Positions 1 through 9,504 of a DNA stretch of 64,000 bases are shown piece by piece. The notes below the pieces were generated by a model. It had not been told where the DNA came from. It saw nothing but the letters and a program-made list of their open reading frames with translations, and searched no databases. The position numbers were made by a program, and so were the translations under genes. Origin of the DNA: JAJTFW01 sp903922455 (lineage in GTDB: Bacteria > Bacteroidota > Bacteroidia > AKYH767-A > OLB10); contig CALQEU020000009.1 of NCBI GenBank assembly GCA_943329665.2, positions 1-64,000 of the forward strand, given 5' to 3'. The stretch's first letter is position 1; each line of letters opens with the position of its first letter.

Positions 1-287
1 AAAGGCGCAATCCCGATAGCTATCGGTACGCTAAGGCTTGCGCTTTGAGGACGCAGAGGAAAATGTCGCGCTAAAGTACAGAGTTGCAAAGTTGTCGTTG
101 TGGAATTGACTCGCTAAATTTTCTCGCAACCCTCGGCAAGCTCAGGTTAAAAAGGCGCAATCCCGATAGCTATCGGTACGCTAAGGCTTGCGCTTTGAGG
201 ACGCAGAGGAAAATGTCGCGCTAAAGTACAGAGTTGCAAAGTTGTCGTTGTGGAATTGACTCGCTAAATTTTCTCGCAAAGGCGCAA
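1..287. repeat. 150-bp direct tandem duplication in gene-free DNA
   Basis: Bases 1-129 recur without visible change at 151-279, and a third unit begins at 278 but breaks off after about 10 bases. The period is 150 bp. Each unit contains the palindrome-like core CCCGATAGCTATCGG, which also occurs near 46290, 46339 and 47178. The region carries no ORF with family resemblance. The left end of the window cuts the array, so the total copy number is unknown. Bases 288-491 are AT-rich leader sequence in which I see nothing specific. Confidence 0.9.
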
Positions 288-491
288 AGGCACCAAGCAT
301 TTTCAATATAAAAGGAGCCAAGGTCAACTAAAAAATATTGTCAAGTTCGTAGGAAGCAAAGAAATTTGTCTAACATCAACCAACCGCATTAAATACCCAA
401 GCATTCATCTCATTTTCAAAGAAAACAGGAAGAAATGTCAATTTTACTAAATTACCTCATTTACATTACGGAAAATGCGTAATATTGTAAA

Positions 492-1616
492 ATGGATCAA
501 AATCAAAACCCCTTCCCCGTGATCAGTTATCAAGGTTCCGAAAACTTTTGTGATCGTGAAGAAGAAACAGTGCGACTAGTAGAAGCCATTCGCAATGGTC
601 GCAATACCACGTTGACGGCTTTACGAAGAATGGGTAAAACGGGATTGATCCAACATGTTTTTGAAAAGCTCAAGAGCAAGAAAGGGATAAAAACTTTTTA
701 CATTGATTTATATCCTACTCAATCGCAAGCAGACCTCATTCGTTATTTAGCAAAATATACAATTGGAAAACTGGATGCTAATCACATCAAATTGATGCGC
801 GAACTCAGCAATTTCTTTACGCATTTACGGCCTGTTATACAATATGATCCTGTAAGTGGAGCCCCTGCTATTGAATTCACTTTAGATGCAAATTTCCAAG
901 CCGAACATAGCCTTGATCAAATATTTTCCTACATAGAAAGAAGTGGACAAAATATTGTGATTGCCCTCGATGAATTCCAACAAATTACAGAGTACAAAGA
1001 GAAAAATACAGAAGCTTTACTTCGCACCTTTGTGCAACGATCTAAAAATATTCGTTTCATTTTTTCAGGCAGTCATAGCAAAATACTACAAGCTATGTTT
1101 AGCGATCATGGCCGACCGTTTTATCAAAGTACAGACATGATGGAATTAGGACCCATTGAACACGAAAACTATGTGGAGTTTATTATTAAAAAATTCGCAG
1201 AATCAAAACGTAAACTCTCCATCGAAAGTGCCGACCGCATCTTAGATTTTTGCAGGCATCATACGTATTATGTTCAGTTGGTTTGTAATCGACTTTTTGC
1301 TCGAGGAATTAAGAATCCGGATGAATGGTATGTAGAAAGATTATTTCAAGAAATATTGCAAGAAAACAAATCGGTTTATTTCAATTACCGAAAACTACTT
1401 ACTAGTAATCAATGGAATTTATTGAATGGTATTGCAAAAGAAAAAGGTGCAAAAAAAGTGATGAGTGGAGAGTTTATTAAGCGTTACAATTTAGGAACGC
1501 CCAGTTCAGTTCAAACCTCCTTATTGGCTATGCAGGAAAAGGAAATGGTTTTTGAAGAAGAGGGAAGGTGGTACGTATATGACGTTTTTCTAAGCCGATG
1601 GCTGGAAGAACAATGA
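492..1616 (+). CDS. AAA+ ATPase of the archaeal-ATPase (STAND-like) type
   Basis: Predicted cytoplasmic 374-residue P-loop ATPase. The N-terminal part has a Walker A loop around residues 44-51 (RRMGKTGL, first glycine of the classic loop replaced), a Walker B strand ending in D160-E161 (IVIALDEFQQ) and a sensor-like strand FIFSGS near 189-194. The last 80 residues look like a winged helix (segment from WNLLNGIAKE to the C terminus), the arrangement seen in Arch_ATPase/DUF234-type proteins. These are common orphan ATPases in Bacteroidota; substrate and partner are unknown. It stands alone, preceded by the 150-bp tandem repeats. The start at 492 is the first in-frame ATG. A role in defence or repeat mobility would be speculation. 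Confidence 0.75.
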   Translation: MDQNQNPFPVISYQGSENFCDREEETVRLVEAIRNGRNTTLTALRRMGKTGLIQHVFEKLKSKKGIKTFYIDLYPTQSQADLIRYLAKYTIGKLDANHIKLMRELSNFFTHLRPVIQYDPVSGAPAIEFTLDANFQAEHSLDQIFSYIERSGQNIVIALDEFQQITEYKEKNTEALLRTFVQRSKNIRFIFSGSHSKILQAMFSDHGRPFYQSTDMMELGPIEHENYVEFIIKKFAESKRKLSIESADRILDFCRHHTYYVQLVCNRLFARGIKNPDEWYVERLFQEILQENKSVYFNYRKLLTSNQWNLLNGIAKEKGAKKVMSGEFIKRYNLGTPSSVQTSLLAMQEKEMVFEEEGRWYVYDVFLSRWLEEQ

Positions 1617-1953
1617 AAAATTGAATAAAATAGTCAATTGCACAACTTAAATCTTGCTAGAAAAAAGTTAGAAATAATTAAAAATCAATAGTATATGATT
1701 AAAAAAAGAGAAATGATAATTGTTCATAGATTTATCTTTACTTTTCCATTTCTACCGATACATTTTTCTTAATTTCGTGAATTAATTAAATCGAGTACTT
1801 TATTATTTGTTTAGAGATTAAAGCTTTGTCCATTGACTTTCATTGCTGCCTTCTAAAATTAAATTCTGACTACTTGAAAAAGCGCTTCTTATATTAAATT
1901 CAACTTAGAATTATCAATTAAAAAAATACCCAAACAAACTAACCAATTATTAA
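1617..1953. other. AT-rich intergenic region, no gene seen
   Basis: The 337 bases between the ATPase and the T9SS protein are AT-rich with stops in all frames. I find no exact TAnnTTTG box, no convincing hairpin with a T-tract and no repeat shared with other parts of the window. It presumably holds the promoter and leader of the downstream secreted protein. Confidence 0.5.
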
Positions 1954-3852
1954 ATGAAAAAACTTACACTCTCATTATTACTTGTAGGAGGTTTATGTTT
2001 TCAGGCAACTGCACAAACAACCACCACTATGAACGCTGCGCAATTAAGCCGTTCAGCAAAGTCACAATCAACCGTTGCAACTTCTCCGGCATCTTTTACT
2101 AATCCTACTGGTAAAGTGTACATGCACAACAGTGAAATTACTGCAAGAGGTGGCATGCCGGCAGTGGCAGTTACTTACACTGACGATTTTAGCTTGCCGA
2201 ATGATACCAATGGTTTAAAAGCCAGAGGCTACCTTCCATACTTCCGCGGTGCGGGTGGAGCAGGTCTAACAGGCGCATGGTTTCAGGGAACTATTGGTAA
2301 CTGGGGAGATTATAATACTGGATCTACTGCTCAATGGGTAGCTTCTAATTATAACTCAGTGACTGGAGCGAACAATATTGATAATTGGTTGGTAACACCG
2401 GCATTAAATATCAGTGTTGGTGACATTATTTCTTTCTACTCCCGCTCCCCTTTAAATTCAACGTTTCCTGATTCTATCAGAGTAATGTATTCTGCTGTTG
2501 GTGATTCCACTCCGGAAGCGCTTACCTGGGTAGAATTAGGTAATTTTGAATCAAATACTGCTGGTGCATGGGCGCAAAATTCTTTCATTGCTCCTACGGC
2601 GGGTGCCACCGGACGTTTTGCCATTCGCTACAACGTAGTAGATGGTGGACCTCTTGGTGCAAACTCCGATCTTATCGGTATTGATCAATTGGACATTTTC
2701 ACTCCGGCAACCTTCGATTTATTATCTTTAAGTGTAAGCCGATTAAATAACGTTTACACGAGCATTCCATTGTCGCAAGCTACACCTATCTCTTTAAGTG
2801 GAGAAGTAAAAAACAATGGAATTACGGCTTCAACAGGTGGTACTGCCTTATTCGAGATTATCGACACCACTACATTAGGAGTGGTTTACAGCGAAACGGT
2901 TAACTTACCAAATTTAAATCCGGGAGCAAATGCTACTTTGAACACCGTGAATAGTTTCACTCCGTTTAATCCTGCTTCTTTACGCGCAAGACTTACCGTG
3001 AACTATCCCGGTGATGGAAATTCGGCAAATGATGAGATAAACGGTGCTACTACTACTTATTCTGATTCTACCTACGCTAGAGATAACAACGAAAGCGCTG
3101 GTTCATTAGGAATTGGTGCTGGTCCGGCAGATGGTATCGTGGGTCAGAATTTTGAAGTGATAGCTACGGCGTCCTTAACTTCTGTTTCATTTAAGATCCT
3201 TGACACTTTCGATCCAAACCCAGCGGGTACTCCGGTTTATGCTACCATCCATGCTCAAACTGCAGGATCAGAGCCAAGTAATACTGTGCTTGCTACAACA
3301 GATAGTATTCTTATCTTACCAGGTGTTATTGCGCCAGGTGGTGATTGGTTTACGTTGAATTTAGATGCAGGTGCTTTAACGCTGGCTCCAGGTTTGTATT
3401 ATGTAGGTGTGCATGAGGTTGACTCTAACATTTCTTTAGGTTATTCCGCTGAAATCCTAACTCCTTTAACTGTTTGGGTAAGCTGGAATACAATTCCTGC
3501 ACCTCCTGCTGTGAACGGTTGGGCAAGTGCGGATGATTTTAACTTCTTCATCACGTACAACCTTCGTTTGAACATGCAAACAATTTCTTCTGTAAATGAA
3601 ATTGAGTCAAATTCATCATTGGTTTCTCTTTATCCTTCTCCAACTTCAAACGAAGTAAACATTCGTTTAGATAACACATTGAAAAATGCGAGAGTTGATA
3701 TTTACAACGCTATTGGTAAATTAGTAAAAACATTCAATAACGTGAATGATGTTACGCGTGTAGATGTTTCTACTTATGCCACAGGAATCTATTCTGTCCT
3801 TGTTTCTTCTAATGGTAAGTCATACACGAACCGTTTTTCCGTTGCTAAGTAA
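1954..3852 (+). CDS. Secreted choice-of-anchor J protein with T9SS type A sorting domain
   Basis: A 632-residue exported protein. Residues 1-20 form a signal peptide (MKKLTLSLLLVGGLCFQATAQ). Around residues 75-250 lies a choice-of-anchor J-like jelly-roll region, recognisable by the DNWLVTP segment and the preceding GxWFQGTxxNWG stretch. Immunoglobulin-like beta repeats follow. The last 75 residues match a T9SS type A sorting domain: LYPSPTSNEVNI, then VDIYNAIGKLVKTF, then GIYSVLV. Family knowledge implies export by the Sec system, then T9SS translocation and surface anchoring or release. The gene is monocistronic with a strong terminator 20 bp downstream. Ligand or substrate is unknown. Confidence 0.85.
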   Translation: MKKLTLSLLLVGGLCFQATAQTTTTMNAAQLSRSAKSQSTVATSPASFTNPTGKVYMHNSEITARGGMPAVAVTYTDDFSLPNDTNGLKARGYLPYFRGAGGAGLTGAWFQGTIGNWGDYNTGSTAQWVASNYNSVTGANNIDNWLVTPALNISVGDIISFYSRSPLNSTFPDSIRVMYSAVGDSTPEALTWVELGNFESNTAGAWAQNSFIAPTAGATGRFAIRYNVVDGGPLGANSDLIGIDQLDIFTPATFDLLSLSVSRLNNVYTSIPLSQATPISLSGEVKNNGITASTGGTALFEIIDTTTLGVVYSETVNLPNLNPGANATLNTVNSFTPFNPASLRARLTVNYPGDGNSANDEINGATTTYSDSTYARDNNESAGSLGIGAGPADGIVGQNFEVIATASLTSVSFKILDTFDPNPAGTPVYATIHAQTAGSEPSNTVLATTDSILILPGVIAPGGDWFTLNLDAGALTLAPGLYYVGVHEVDSNISLGYSAEILTPLTVWVSWNTIPAPPAVNGWASADDFNFFITYNLRLNMQTISSVNEIESNSSLVSLYPSPTSNEVNIRLDNTLKNARVDIYNAIGKLVKTFNNVNDVTRVDVSTYATGIYSVLVSSNGKSYTNRFSVAK

Positions 3853-3873
3853 TTATAATAAGTTTATTAAATA

Positions 3874-3908
3874 AAAAAAGCCTAGGGTTTAAACCTTAGG
3901 CTTTTTTT
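3874..3908. terminator. Rho-independent terminator, probably bidirectional
   Basis: An inverted repeat GCCTAGGGTTT/AAACCTTAGGC (3880-3901) is flanked by an A-run before and seven T after it. It lies between the convergent T9SS gene (ends 3852) and icmF (ends 4033), so it can stop transcription from both sides. Confidence 0.85.
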
Positions 3909-4032
3909 ATTGGCTGTAAAATTTCATTGTGTTACCCTAAATTGCATATCGAACATTCCCCACCTCAGGAAGGCTGAGTTGCTTTCAAATCTACGATTCA
4001 TCAGCGAAATTACATTGTAAAAATTGCCATAC

Positions 4033-7000
4033 TTACATGTTCCTTCTGTACTGACCACCCACTTCAAAAAGGGAAGAGGTGATTTGTCCGAGCGAGCAGT
4101 ACTTAGCCGCTTCCATCATGGTATCAAACATATTCTCATTGTGAATAGCGCTCAACTGTAAAGTACGTAACAGGTCCTTGGTCTTATCAGCATTCTTTTC
4201 ATGTAATGCTTTTAACATTTGAATTTGATATTCCTTTTCTTCCTCGGTGGCACGAATCACTTCTTTTGGCATCACAGTAGGAGAACCTTTGCTGCTCAAG
4301 AAAGTATTCACACCAATAATTGGAAATTCACCGGTATGTTTCAAGGTCTCGTAATACAAGGATTCCTCTTGAATTTTTCCACGCTGATACATCGTTTCCA
4401 TGGCACCCAACACTCCGCCGCGCTCTGTAATTCGATCAAATTCTAATAATACTGCTTCTTCTACAAGGTCTGTTAATTCTTCAATCACAAAAGCTCCTTG
4501 TAACGGATTTTCATTCTTTGCTAACCCTAACTCTCGGTTAATAATTAACTGTATCGCCATGGCTCTTCTCACACTTTCCTCAGTAGGAGTGGTGATGGCT
4601 TCATCGTAAGCGTTGGTGTGAAGTGAATTGCAGTTATCATAAATTGCATACAAAGCTTGCAATGTAGTACGTATATCATTAAAATCAATTTCCTGTGCAT
4701 GTAACGATCGTCCCGATGTTTGAATATGATATTTCAACATCTGACTTCTCTCCTTGGCATTGTACTTTATCTTCATCGCCTTCGCCCAAATCCGTCGAGC
4801 TACACGACCAATCACAGCATATTCCGGATCAATTCCATTACTGAAAAAGAAGCTGAGGTTAGGAGCGAAGTCGTTAATATCCATTCCCCGACTTGCATAA
4901 TATTCTACGTACGTAAATCCATTCGCTAATGTAAAGGCCAATTGTGTAATCGGATTCGCACCTGCTTCTGCAATATGATAACCGGAAATAGAAACTGAAT
5001 AAAAATTACGAATCTTATTACGAATAAAATAGTCTTGCATATCGCCCATCAAACGCAAAGCAAATTCAGTGCTGAAGATGCAAGTATTTTGCGCTTGGTC
5101 TTCTTTTAAGATATCCGCTTGAACCGTTCCACGCACTTGCGCCAACGTATCTGTCTTTATTTTTGCATACACATCAGCAGGTAAAACTTGATCACCGGAA
5201 ACGCCTAATAACATCAAACCTAATCCATCATTTCCCTTTGGCAATTCACCTTGGTAGGAGGGGCGAGGACTGTTTTTACGTTTGAAGATTTCTTTGATCT
5301 TCTCCTGCACCATCACTTCTTGTCCGTGCTGTTTGATATACAATTCGCATTGCTGATCGATGGCTGCATTCATAAAAAATCCGGTTAACATCGCGGCCGG
5401 ACCATTAATCGTCATGCTCACCGATGTTTTTGGATCGGCGAGATTAAATCCTGAATATAATTTTTTGGCATCATCCAAACAGCAAATACTCACTCCTGAA
5501 TTTCCAATCTTTCCATAGATATCTGGACGGTAATCAGGATCATTTCCATATAAAGTTACCGAGTCGAAAGCCGTACTCAAACGATGTGCGGGCATACCTA
5601 AAGAGACATAATGGAAACGTCGATTGGTACGTTCGGGTCCACCTTCGCCTGCAAACATACGTGTAGGATCTTCGCCTTCACGTTTGAATGGAAACACACC
5701 CGCCGTGTAGGGATACTCTCCCGGAAAATTCTCTTTCAACATCCACTTCAACTGATCGCCCCACGCTTCAAATGTAGGAACTGATATTTTAGGAATACGT
5801 GAATGAGAAAGCGACTCGTACCAAGTTTGAATTTTAATTTCCTTATCGCGCACTTTGAAAATATAAAAATCAGATTTATACGCAGCTACTTTCGTTGGAA
5901 AGGATTGCAATAACTTTTTGTTCTGCCCATCTAACCGCAACTCCCATTCTGCATACGCCGACTTCAATGTTTTTATCGCTGCATCTTTCTCTTTTACATC
6001 TACACTGTTCAAAGCATCCATTGCTTGCTCTAGGCTATACAGTTTTTGAGCAACTTTAGATTGTTCGTTGGTCCAATCGTTGTACTGACGATTACTCTCT
6101 GAAATTTCACTTAAATAGCGCGTACGATGAGGTGGGATGATGTAAATCTTCTCACTCATTTCATCGGTACTGGTAAAAGTGGTTTTAAGATTAGTACCCG
6201 TTTTTACCACTAAAAGATCCATCACCTGCTTGTAAAGTTTATTCATGCCTGGATCATTGAACTGAGAAGCGATGGTTCCATAAACAGGAAGTGTATCGTC
6301 ATCTGCATCCCACAGTTGATGATTGCGTTTATACTGCTTCTTCACATCACGCAACGCATCCAAGGCACCACGCTTATCGAATTTGTTTAAGGCAATCACA
6401 TCCGCAAAATCGAGCATATCAATTTTCTCTAACTGAGTGGCAGCTCCGTATTCGGGTGTCATCACGTAGAGCGACATATTGCTGTGTTCTGTAATTTCCG
6501 TATCACTCTGACCAATTCCAGAAGTTTCCAAAATGATCATATCATATCCAGCAGCTTTCACAATATCCAGCGCTTCTTGTACGTGCTTCGACAAAGCCAA
6601 ATTACTTTGACGTGTTGCTAGAGAACGCATATAAACACGATCGTTATTGATGGCGTTCATGCGAATTCTATCTCCCAAAAGGGCGCCACCTGTTTTTCTT
6701 TTTGATGGATCTACCGAAACGATAGCAATGGTTTTATCCTTAAAATCGATGAGAAAACGTCGCACCAATTCATCCACCAAACTCGATTTACCAGCACCGC
6801 CGGTACCTGTGATGCCGAGCACGGGAGCTTTAGAATTATCCGCAGCTTTTTTAATTTCAGTATAATAATTCTTAAACTCAGATGGATTATTCTCAGCAGC
6901 TGAAATCAATCGAGCAATCGCATATTGATCGTTGGTTGCAATACGTTTAACTTCTCCATTCAGATTAAATCCTGTTGCAAAATCACATTTCTGCATCATA

Positions 7001-7413
7001 TCATTAATCATTCCTTGCAAGCCCATCGAACGACCATCGTCGGGATGATAAATGCGCGTAATGCCATACGCTTGCAACTCCTTAATTTCCTCTGGTAAAA
7101 TGGTACCGCCGCCGCCACCAAAAATGCGAATATGTTCACATCCTCGTTCCTTCAACAAATCAAACATATATTTAAAATATTCCATATGTCCGCCTTGGTA
7201 GGAGGTTAAAGCAATCGCATTTGCATCTTCTTGAATGGCACAATTTACCACTTCATTAACACTTCTGTCGTGACCCAAGTGAATCACCTCAGCCCCGCTA
7301 CTTTGAATAATCCGACGCATAATATTAATTGAAGCATCATGCCCATCAAAAAGGCTAGCAGCAGTAACAATTCGGATTTTATTTTTGGGAGTGTATGGAG
7401 TGGGAGATTGCAT
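4033..7413 (-). CDS. icmF: Fused isobutyryl-CoA mutase IcmF
   Basis: Coenzyme B12-dependent acyl-CoA mutase with its own G-protein chaperone, 1126 residues, full length for IcmF. Order: cobalamin-binding Rossmann domain (about 12-140) with DGHDAS and H25 as the likely lower cobalt ligand; MeaB-like GTPase (about 195-410) with Walker A GTGGAGKS at 203-210, SVDPSKRKTGGALLGDR and NKFD at 343-346; then linker and TIM-barrel mutase domain from about 550. The substrate segment GVFPFKREGEDPTRM is of IcmF type rather than methylmalonyl-CoA mutase type, which predicts isobutyryl-CoA/n-butyryl-CoA interconversion in valine or fatty acid catabolism. An exact TAnnTTTG box lies just upstream (7431-7438 on this strand). 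Divergent from sucD, 209 bp apart. Confidence 0.93.
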   Translation of the reverse strand: MQSPTPYTPKNKIRIVTAASLFDGHDASINIMRRIIQSSGAEVIHLGHDRSVNEVVNCAIQEDANAIALTSYQGGHMEYFKYMFDLLKERGCEHIRIFGGGGGTILPEEIKELQAYGITRIYHPDDGRSMGLQGMINDMMQKCDFATGFNLNGEVKRIATNDQYAIARLISAAENNPSEFKNYYTEIKKAADNSKAPVLGITGTGGAGKSSLVDELVRRFLIDFKDKTIAIVSVDPSKRKTGGALLGDRIRMNAINNDRVYMRSLATRQSNLALSKHVQEALDIVKAAGYDMIILETSGIGQSDTEITEHSNMSLYVMTPEYGAATQLEKIDMLDFADVIALNKFDKRGALDALRDVKKQYKRNHQLWDADDDTLPVYGTIASQFNDPGMNKLYKQVMDLLVVKTGTNLKTTFTSTDEMSEKIYIIPPHRTRYLSEISESNRQYNDWTNEQSKVAQKLYSLEQAMDALNSVDVKEKDAAIKTLKSAYAEWELRLDGQNKKLLQSFPTKVAAYKSDFYIFKVRDKEIKIQTWYESLSHSRIPKISVPTFEAWGDQLKWMLKENFPGEYPYTAGVFPFKREGEDPTRMFAGEGGPERTNRRFHYVSLGMPAHRLSTAFDSVTLYGNDPDYRPDIYGKIGNSGVSICCLDDAKKLYSGFNLADPKTSVSMTINGPAAMLTGFFMNAAIDQQCELYIKQHGQEVMVQEKIKEIFKRKNSPRPSYQGELPKGNDGLGLMLLGVSGDQVLPADVYAKIKTDTLAQVRGTVQADILKEDQAQNTCIFSTEFALRLMGDMQDYFIRNKIRNFYSVSISGYHIAEAGANPITQLAFTLANGFTYVEYYASRGMDINDFAPNLSFFFSNGIDPEYAVIGRVARRIWAKAMKIKYNAKERSQMLKYHIQTSGRSLHAQEIDFNDIRTTLQALYAIYDNCNSLHTNAYDEAITTPTEESVRRAMAIQLIINRELGLAKNENPLQGAFVIEELTDLVEEAVLLEFDRITERGGVLGAMETMYQRGKIQEESLYYETLKHTGEFPIIGVNTFLSSKGSPTVMPKEVIRATEEEKEYQIQMLKALHEKNADKTKDLLRTLQLSAIHNENMFDTMMEAAKYCSLGQITSSLFEVGGQYRRNM

Positions 7414-7430
7414 GTTCGATTTAGTTAGTG

Positions 7431-7438
7431 CAAATTTA
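7431..7438 (-). promoter_or_regulatory. Candidate -7 box of icmF promoter
   Basis: On the minus strand the sequence reads TAAATTTG, an exact match to the Bacteroidota sigma-A -7 consensus TAnnTTTG, 18 bp before the icmF start. No clear -33 TTG element is seen at the expected spacing, so the call rests on the -7 box only. Confidence 0.4.
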
Positions 7439-7591
7439 CGTTTTAATAAGATAATCTATTTTCTAAGTTTCAAGTAGTTGATTTTATAAATTTTATATGC
7501 CTACAAAAAAGTTTATTGCACCTGAGGGATGGTTTTTTTAACTACTAAAATAAGGAAAATAGATTCTTATGCCTGGCTTGTTCATTTTCAC

Positions 7592-7599
7592 TACTTTTG
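7592..7599 (+). promoter_or_regulatory. Candidate -7 box of sucD promoter
   Basis: TACTTTTG matches TAnnTTTG exactly, 24 bp before the sucD ATG at 7623. This predicts a short leader of around 15-20 nt. A matching -33 TTG at canonical distance is not evident. Confidence 0.4.
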
Positions 7600-7622
7600 C
7601 GCCTTCGTAGATAAAAGAAATT

Positions 7623-8507
7623 ATGAGCGTATTAGTCAATAAAGATTCAAAAATTATTGTTCAGGGATTTACCGGAACTGAAGGCACTTTCCATGCCACT
7701 CAAATGATTGAGTATGGGACAAATGTAGTAGGTGGCGTGACTCCAGGAAAAGGAGGAACTACTCATTTAGACAAGCCTGTTTTCAATACCGTGGCAGAGG
7801 CCGTTGCTAAGGCAGGAGCTAATGTTTCTATCATTTTCGTTCCGCCAGCCTTTGCTGCAGATGCCATGATGGAAGCTGCTGAAGCTGGAATTAAATTGAT
7901 TGTAGCTATTACAGAAGGAATTCCTACCAAAGACATGATCAAGGTGAAGGAATATTTAAAAGATAAAGATTGCCGCTTGATTGGTCCAAACTGTCCGGGA
8001 GTGATTACTCCGGGAGAAGCTAAGGTTGGAATCATGCCAGGCTTCGTTTTCAAGCGTGGACCTATCGGTATTGTGTCTAAATCGGGAACTCTTACTTACG
8101 AAGCAGCTGACCAAGTAGCACGTGCTGGTTTAGGAGTAACCACAGCCATTGGTATTGGTGGAGATCCAATTATTGGAACCACAACTAAAGAAGCCATTGA
8201 ATTATTCATGAATGATCCTGAAACAAAAGGAATCGTCATGATTGGTGAAATTGGCGGTGGATTAGAAGCGGAAGCAGCTCGTTGGATCAAAGCCACAGGA
8301 AACAAAAAGCCGGTAGTTGGATTCATTGCCGGACAAACTGCACCTGCTGGAAGAAGAATGGGTCATGCCGGAGCTATAGTTGGTGGAGCAGAAGATACTG
8401 CTGCAGCCAAGATGCAAATCATGCGTGAATGCGGAATTATTGTGGTTGATTCTCCAGCCGATATTGGTAAAACGATGGCTGAAGTGATGAGTAAAGTACC
8501 TGCTTAA
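7623..8507 (+). CDS. sucD: Succinate--CoA ligase alpha subunit
   Basis: Catalyses, with the beta subunit, succinyl-CoA to succinate with substrate-level ATP or GTP formation in the TCA cycle. The 294-residue length is normal. The CoA-binding Rossmann domain carries QGFTGTEGTFH near the start; the ligase domain contains the phosphohistidine loop GHAGAIVGG. No sucC lies beside it, which is common in Bacteroidota where sucC and sucD are unlinked. It is followed by a clear terminator, so it is monocistronic. It sits next to icmF, whose pathway products can enter the TCA cycle as succinyl-CoA; whether that has meaning beyond proximity is inference. Confidence 0.95.
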   Translation: MSVLVNKDSKIIVQGFTGTEGTFHATQMIEYGTNVVGGVTPGKGGTTHLDKPVFNTVAEAVAKAGANVSIIFVPPAFAADAMMEAAEAGIKLIVAITEGIPTKDMIKVKEYLKDKDCRLIGPNCPGVITPGEAKVGIMPGFVFKRGPIGIVSKSGTLTYEAADQVARAGLGVTTAIGIGGDPIIGTTTKEAIELFMNDPETKGIVMIGEIGGGLEAEAARWIKATGNKKPVVGFIAGQTAPAGRRMGHAGAIVGGAEDTAAAKMQIMRECGIIVVDSPADIGKTMAEVMSKVPA

Positions 8508-8531
8508 ACAAATTGATTTTAAATATTATAT

Positions 8532-8555
8532 GGCTCTGGAAACAGGGCCTTTTTT
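8532..8555 (+). terminator. Rho-independent terminator of sucD
   Basis: Stem GGCTCTG/CAGGGCC closed by a GAAA tetraloop and followed by six T, 24 bp after the sucD stop. One G-T pair in the stem. A second hairpin (GCTGCCCG/CGGGCAGC, 8560-8585) follows without a T-tract. Confidence 0.88.
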
Positions 8556-8623
8556 GTTTGCTGCCCGCGAGTTCCCTCGGGCAGCTTCACTTCCATTCAT
8601 ATAATTCAATTAGCTCATTAAAT

Positions 8624-8662
8624 AAACAAGAAAGGGTGAGCATTGCCCACCCTTTCTTGTTT
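8624..8662. terminator. Bidirectional terminator between sucD and the barrel gene
   Basis: A long inverted repeat AAACAAGAAAGGGTG/CACCCTTTCTTGTTT encloses a 9-nt loop, giving A- and T-rich outer stem ends on both strands. It lies 21 bp beyond the stop of the minus-strand barrel gene, which it most likely terminates. Confidence 0.85.
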
Positions 8663-8682
8663 TAACTATGGTAATAATCTTC

Positions 8683-9429
8683 TTACTTATCTAACATAAA
8701 TTGAACCCCCAACTGCAAGCCTCCAAAAGCACGATTCGACATTTGATATTCAAATTTGTCTTTATCGTTGGTATGAGATGCACCCGAAACATTACTTAAT
8801 AATTCTTTGTCGGAAAGAGCATCAAATTCAGCTTCTGTATACTCCGTGGTTGCATCAGTAATCATGTAACCAAAACGAAGACCCGTTGTTAAATTAATCA
8901 TGTCAGTCAATTTAATATCGATACCAAATCCAAAAACTCCAGCTACGCCGAATCCAGCGAAATCATCTTTAACATCTTTCTCTGAATAATTATAAGTAGG
9001 AGTTAATGCTGTTTCAAATGTTTCATTTGCACCCATCAGCAAAGACACTTGTGGTCCAATTTCAAAGTATGGTCCTTTAGGGGACGAAACACGGAATAAA
9101 ATTGGAATATCGATATAGCTTAAATTGATTTCATTGGTAAATGTATTATCTTCATTTCCGAAATAGCCATCATATTTTTGCTTGTGAGAAGCATAAATAA
9201 TTTCAGCATTAATTCCATATGTTTCTTTAAACATAAAGATGGCTTGTACTCCGAAGGTTGGGCTAAAAGAAGATGCATAGTCTAAACTAGCATTTTGGTC
9301 AGAAACATTTTTGTTAAAGAGCCAAGTGGAAAAGAAGGATCCCTTCGCACCTAAACGAATTCCTTCTTGTGCCTGGGCAGAAGAAAGGCTGGTTATCACG
9401 ATAACCGCAATGGCAAGAATTTTTTTCAT
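8683..9429 (-). CDS. Porin-family outer membrane beta-barrel protein (PorT-like)
   Basis: 248 residues from the ATG at 9429, which directly precedes a signal peptide MKKILAIAVIVITSLSSAQA; an upstream in-frame start would add 19 residues before the signal and is less likely. The mature part opens with GIRLGAKGSFFSTW and alternates polar and hydrophobic residues with Gly/aromatic-rich strands, ending NRAFGGLQLGVQFML, the pattern of the outer membrane beta-barrel (OMP_b-brl_2/PorT) families in Bacteroidota. Members are small eight- to ten-stranded barrels of mostly unknown role. Monocistronic with its own terminator; divergent from fabG. Confidence 0.78.
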   Translation of the reverse strand: MKKILAIAVIVITSLSSAQAQEGIRLGAKGSFFSTWLFNKNVSDQNASLDYASSFSPTFGVQAIFMFKETYGINAEIIYASHKQKYDGYFGNEDNTFTNEINLSYIDIPILFRVSSPKGPYFEIGPQVSLLMGANETFETALTPTYNYSEKDVKDDFAGFGVAGVFGFGIDIKLTDMINLTTGLRFGYMITDATTEYTEAEFDALSDKELLSNVSGASHTNDKDKFEYQMSNRAFGGLQLGVQFMLDK

Positions 9430-9454
9430 AACTAGTTTAATTTGGTTGCTTATA

Positions 9455-9462
9455 TATCTTTG
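9455..9462 (+). promoter_or_regulatory. Candidate -7 box of fabG promoter
   Basis: TATCTTTG, an exact TAnnTTTG match, lies 42 bp before the fabG ATG at 9505 in the 75-bp gap shared with the divergent barrel gene. Confidence 0.4.
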
Positions 9463-9504
9463 GCAAAATAAACCTAATAATTTCAATACTCCAAGTATAA
9501 AGTC

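Noticed and set aside
492..1616. Anti-phage defence role for the orphan AAA ATPase
   Set aside because: No partner nuclease, no defence gene neighbourhood and no mobile element genes are present; only tandem repeats are nearby.
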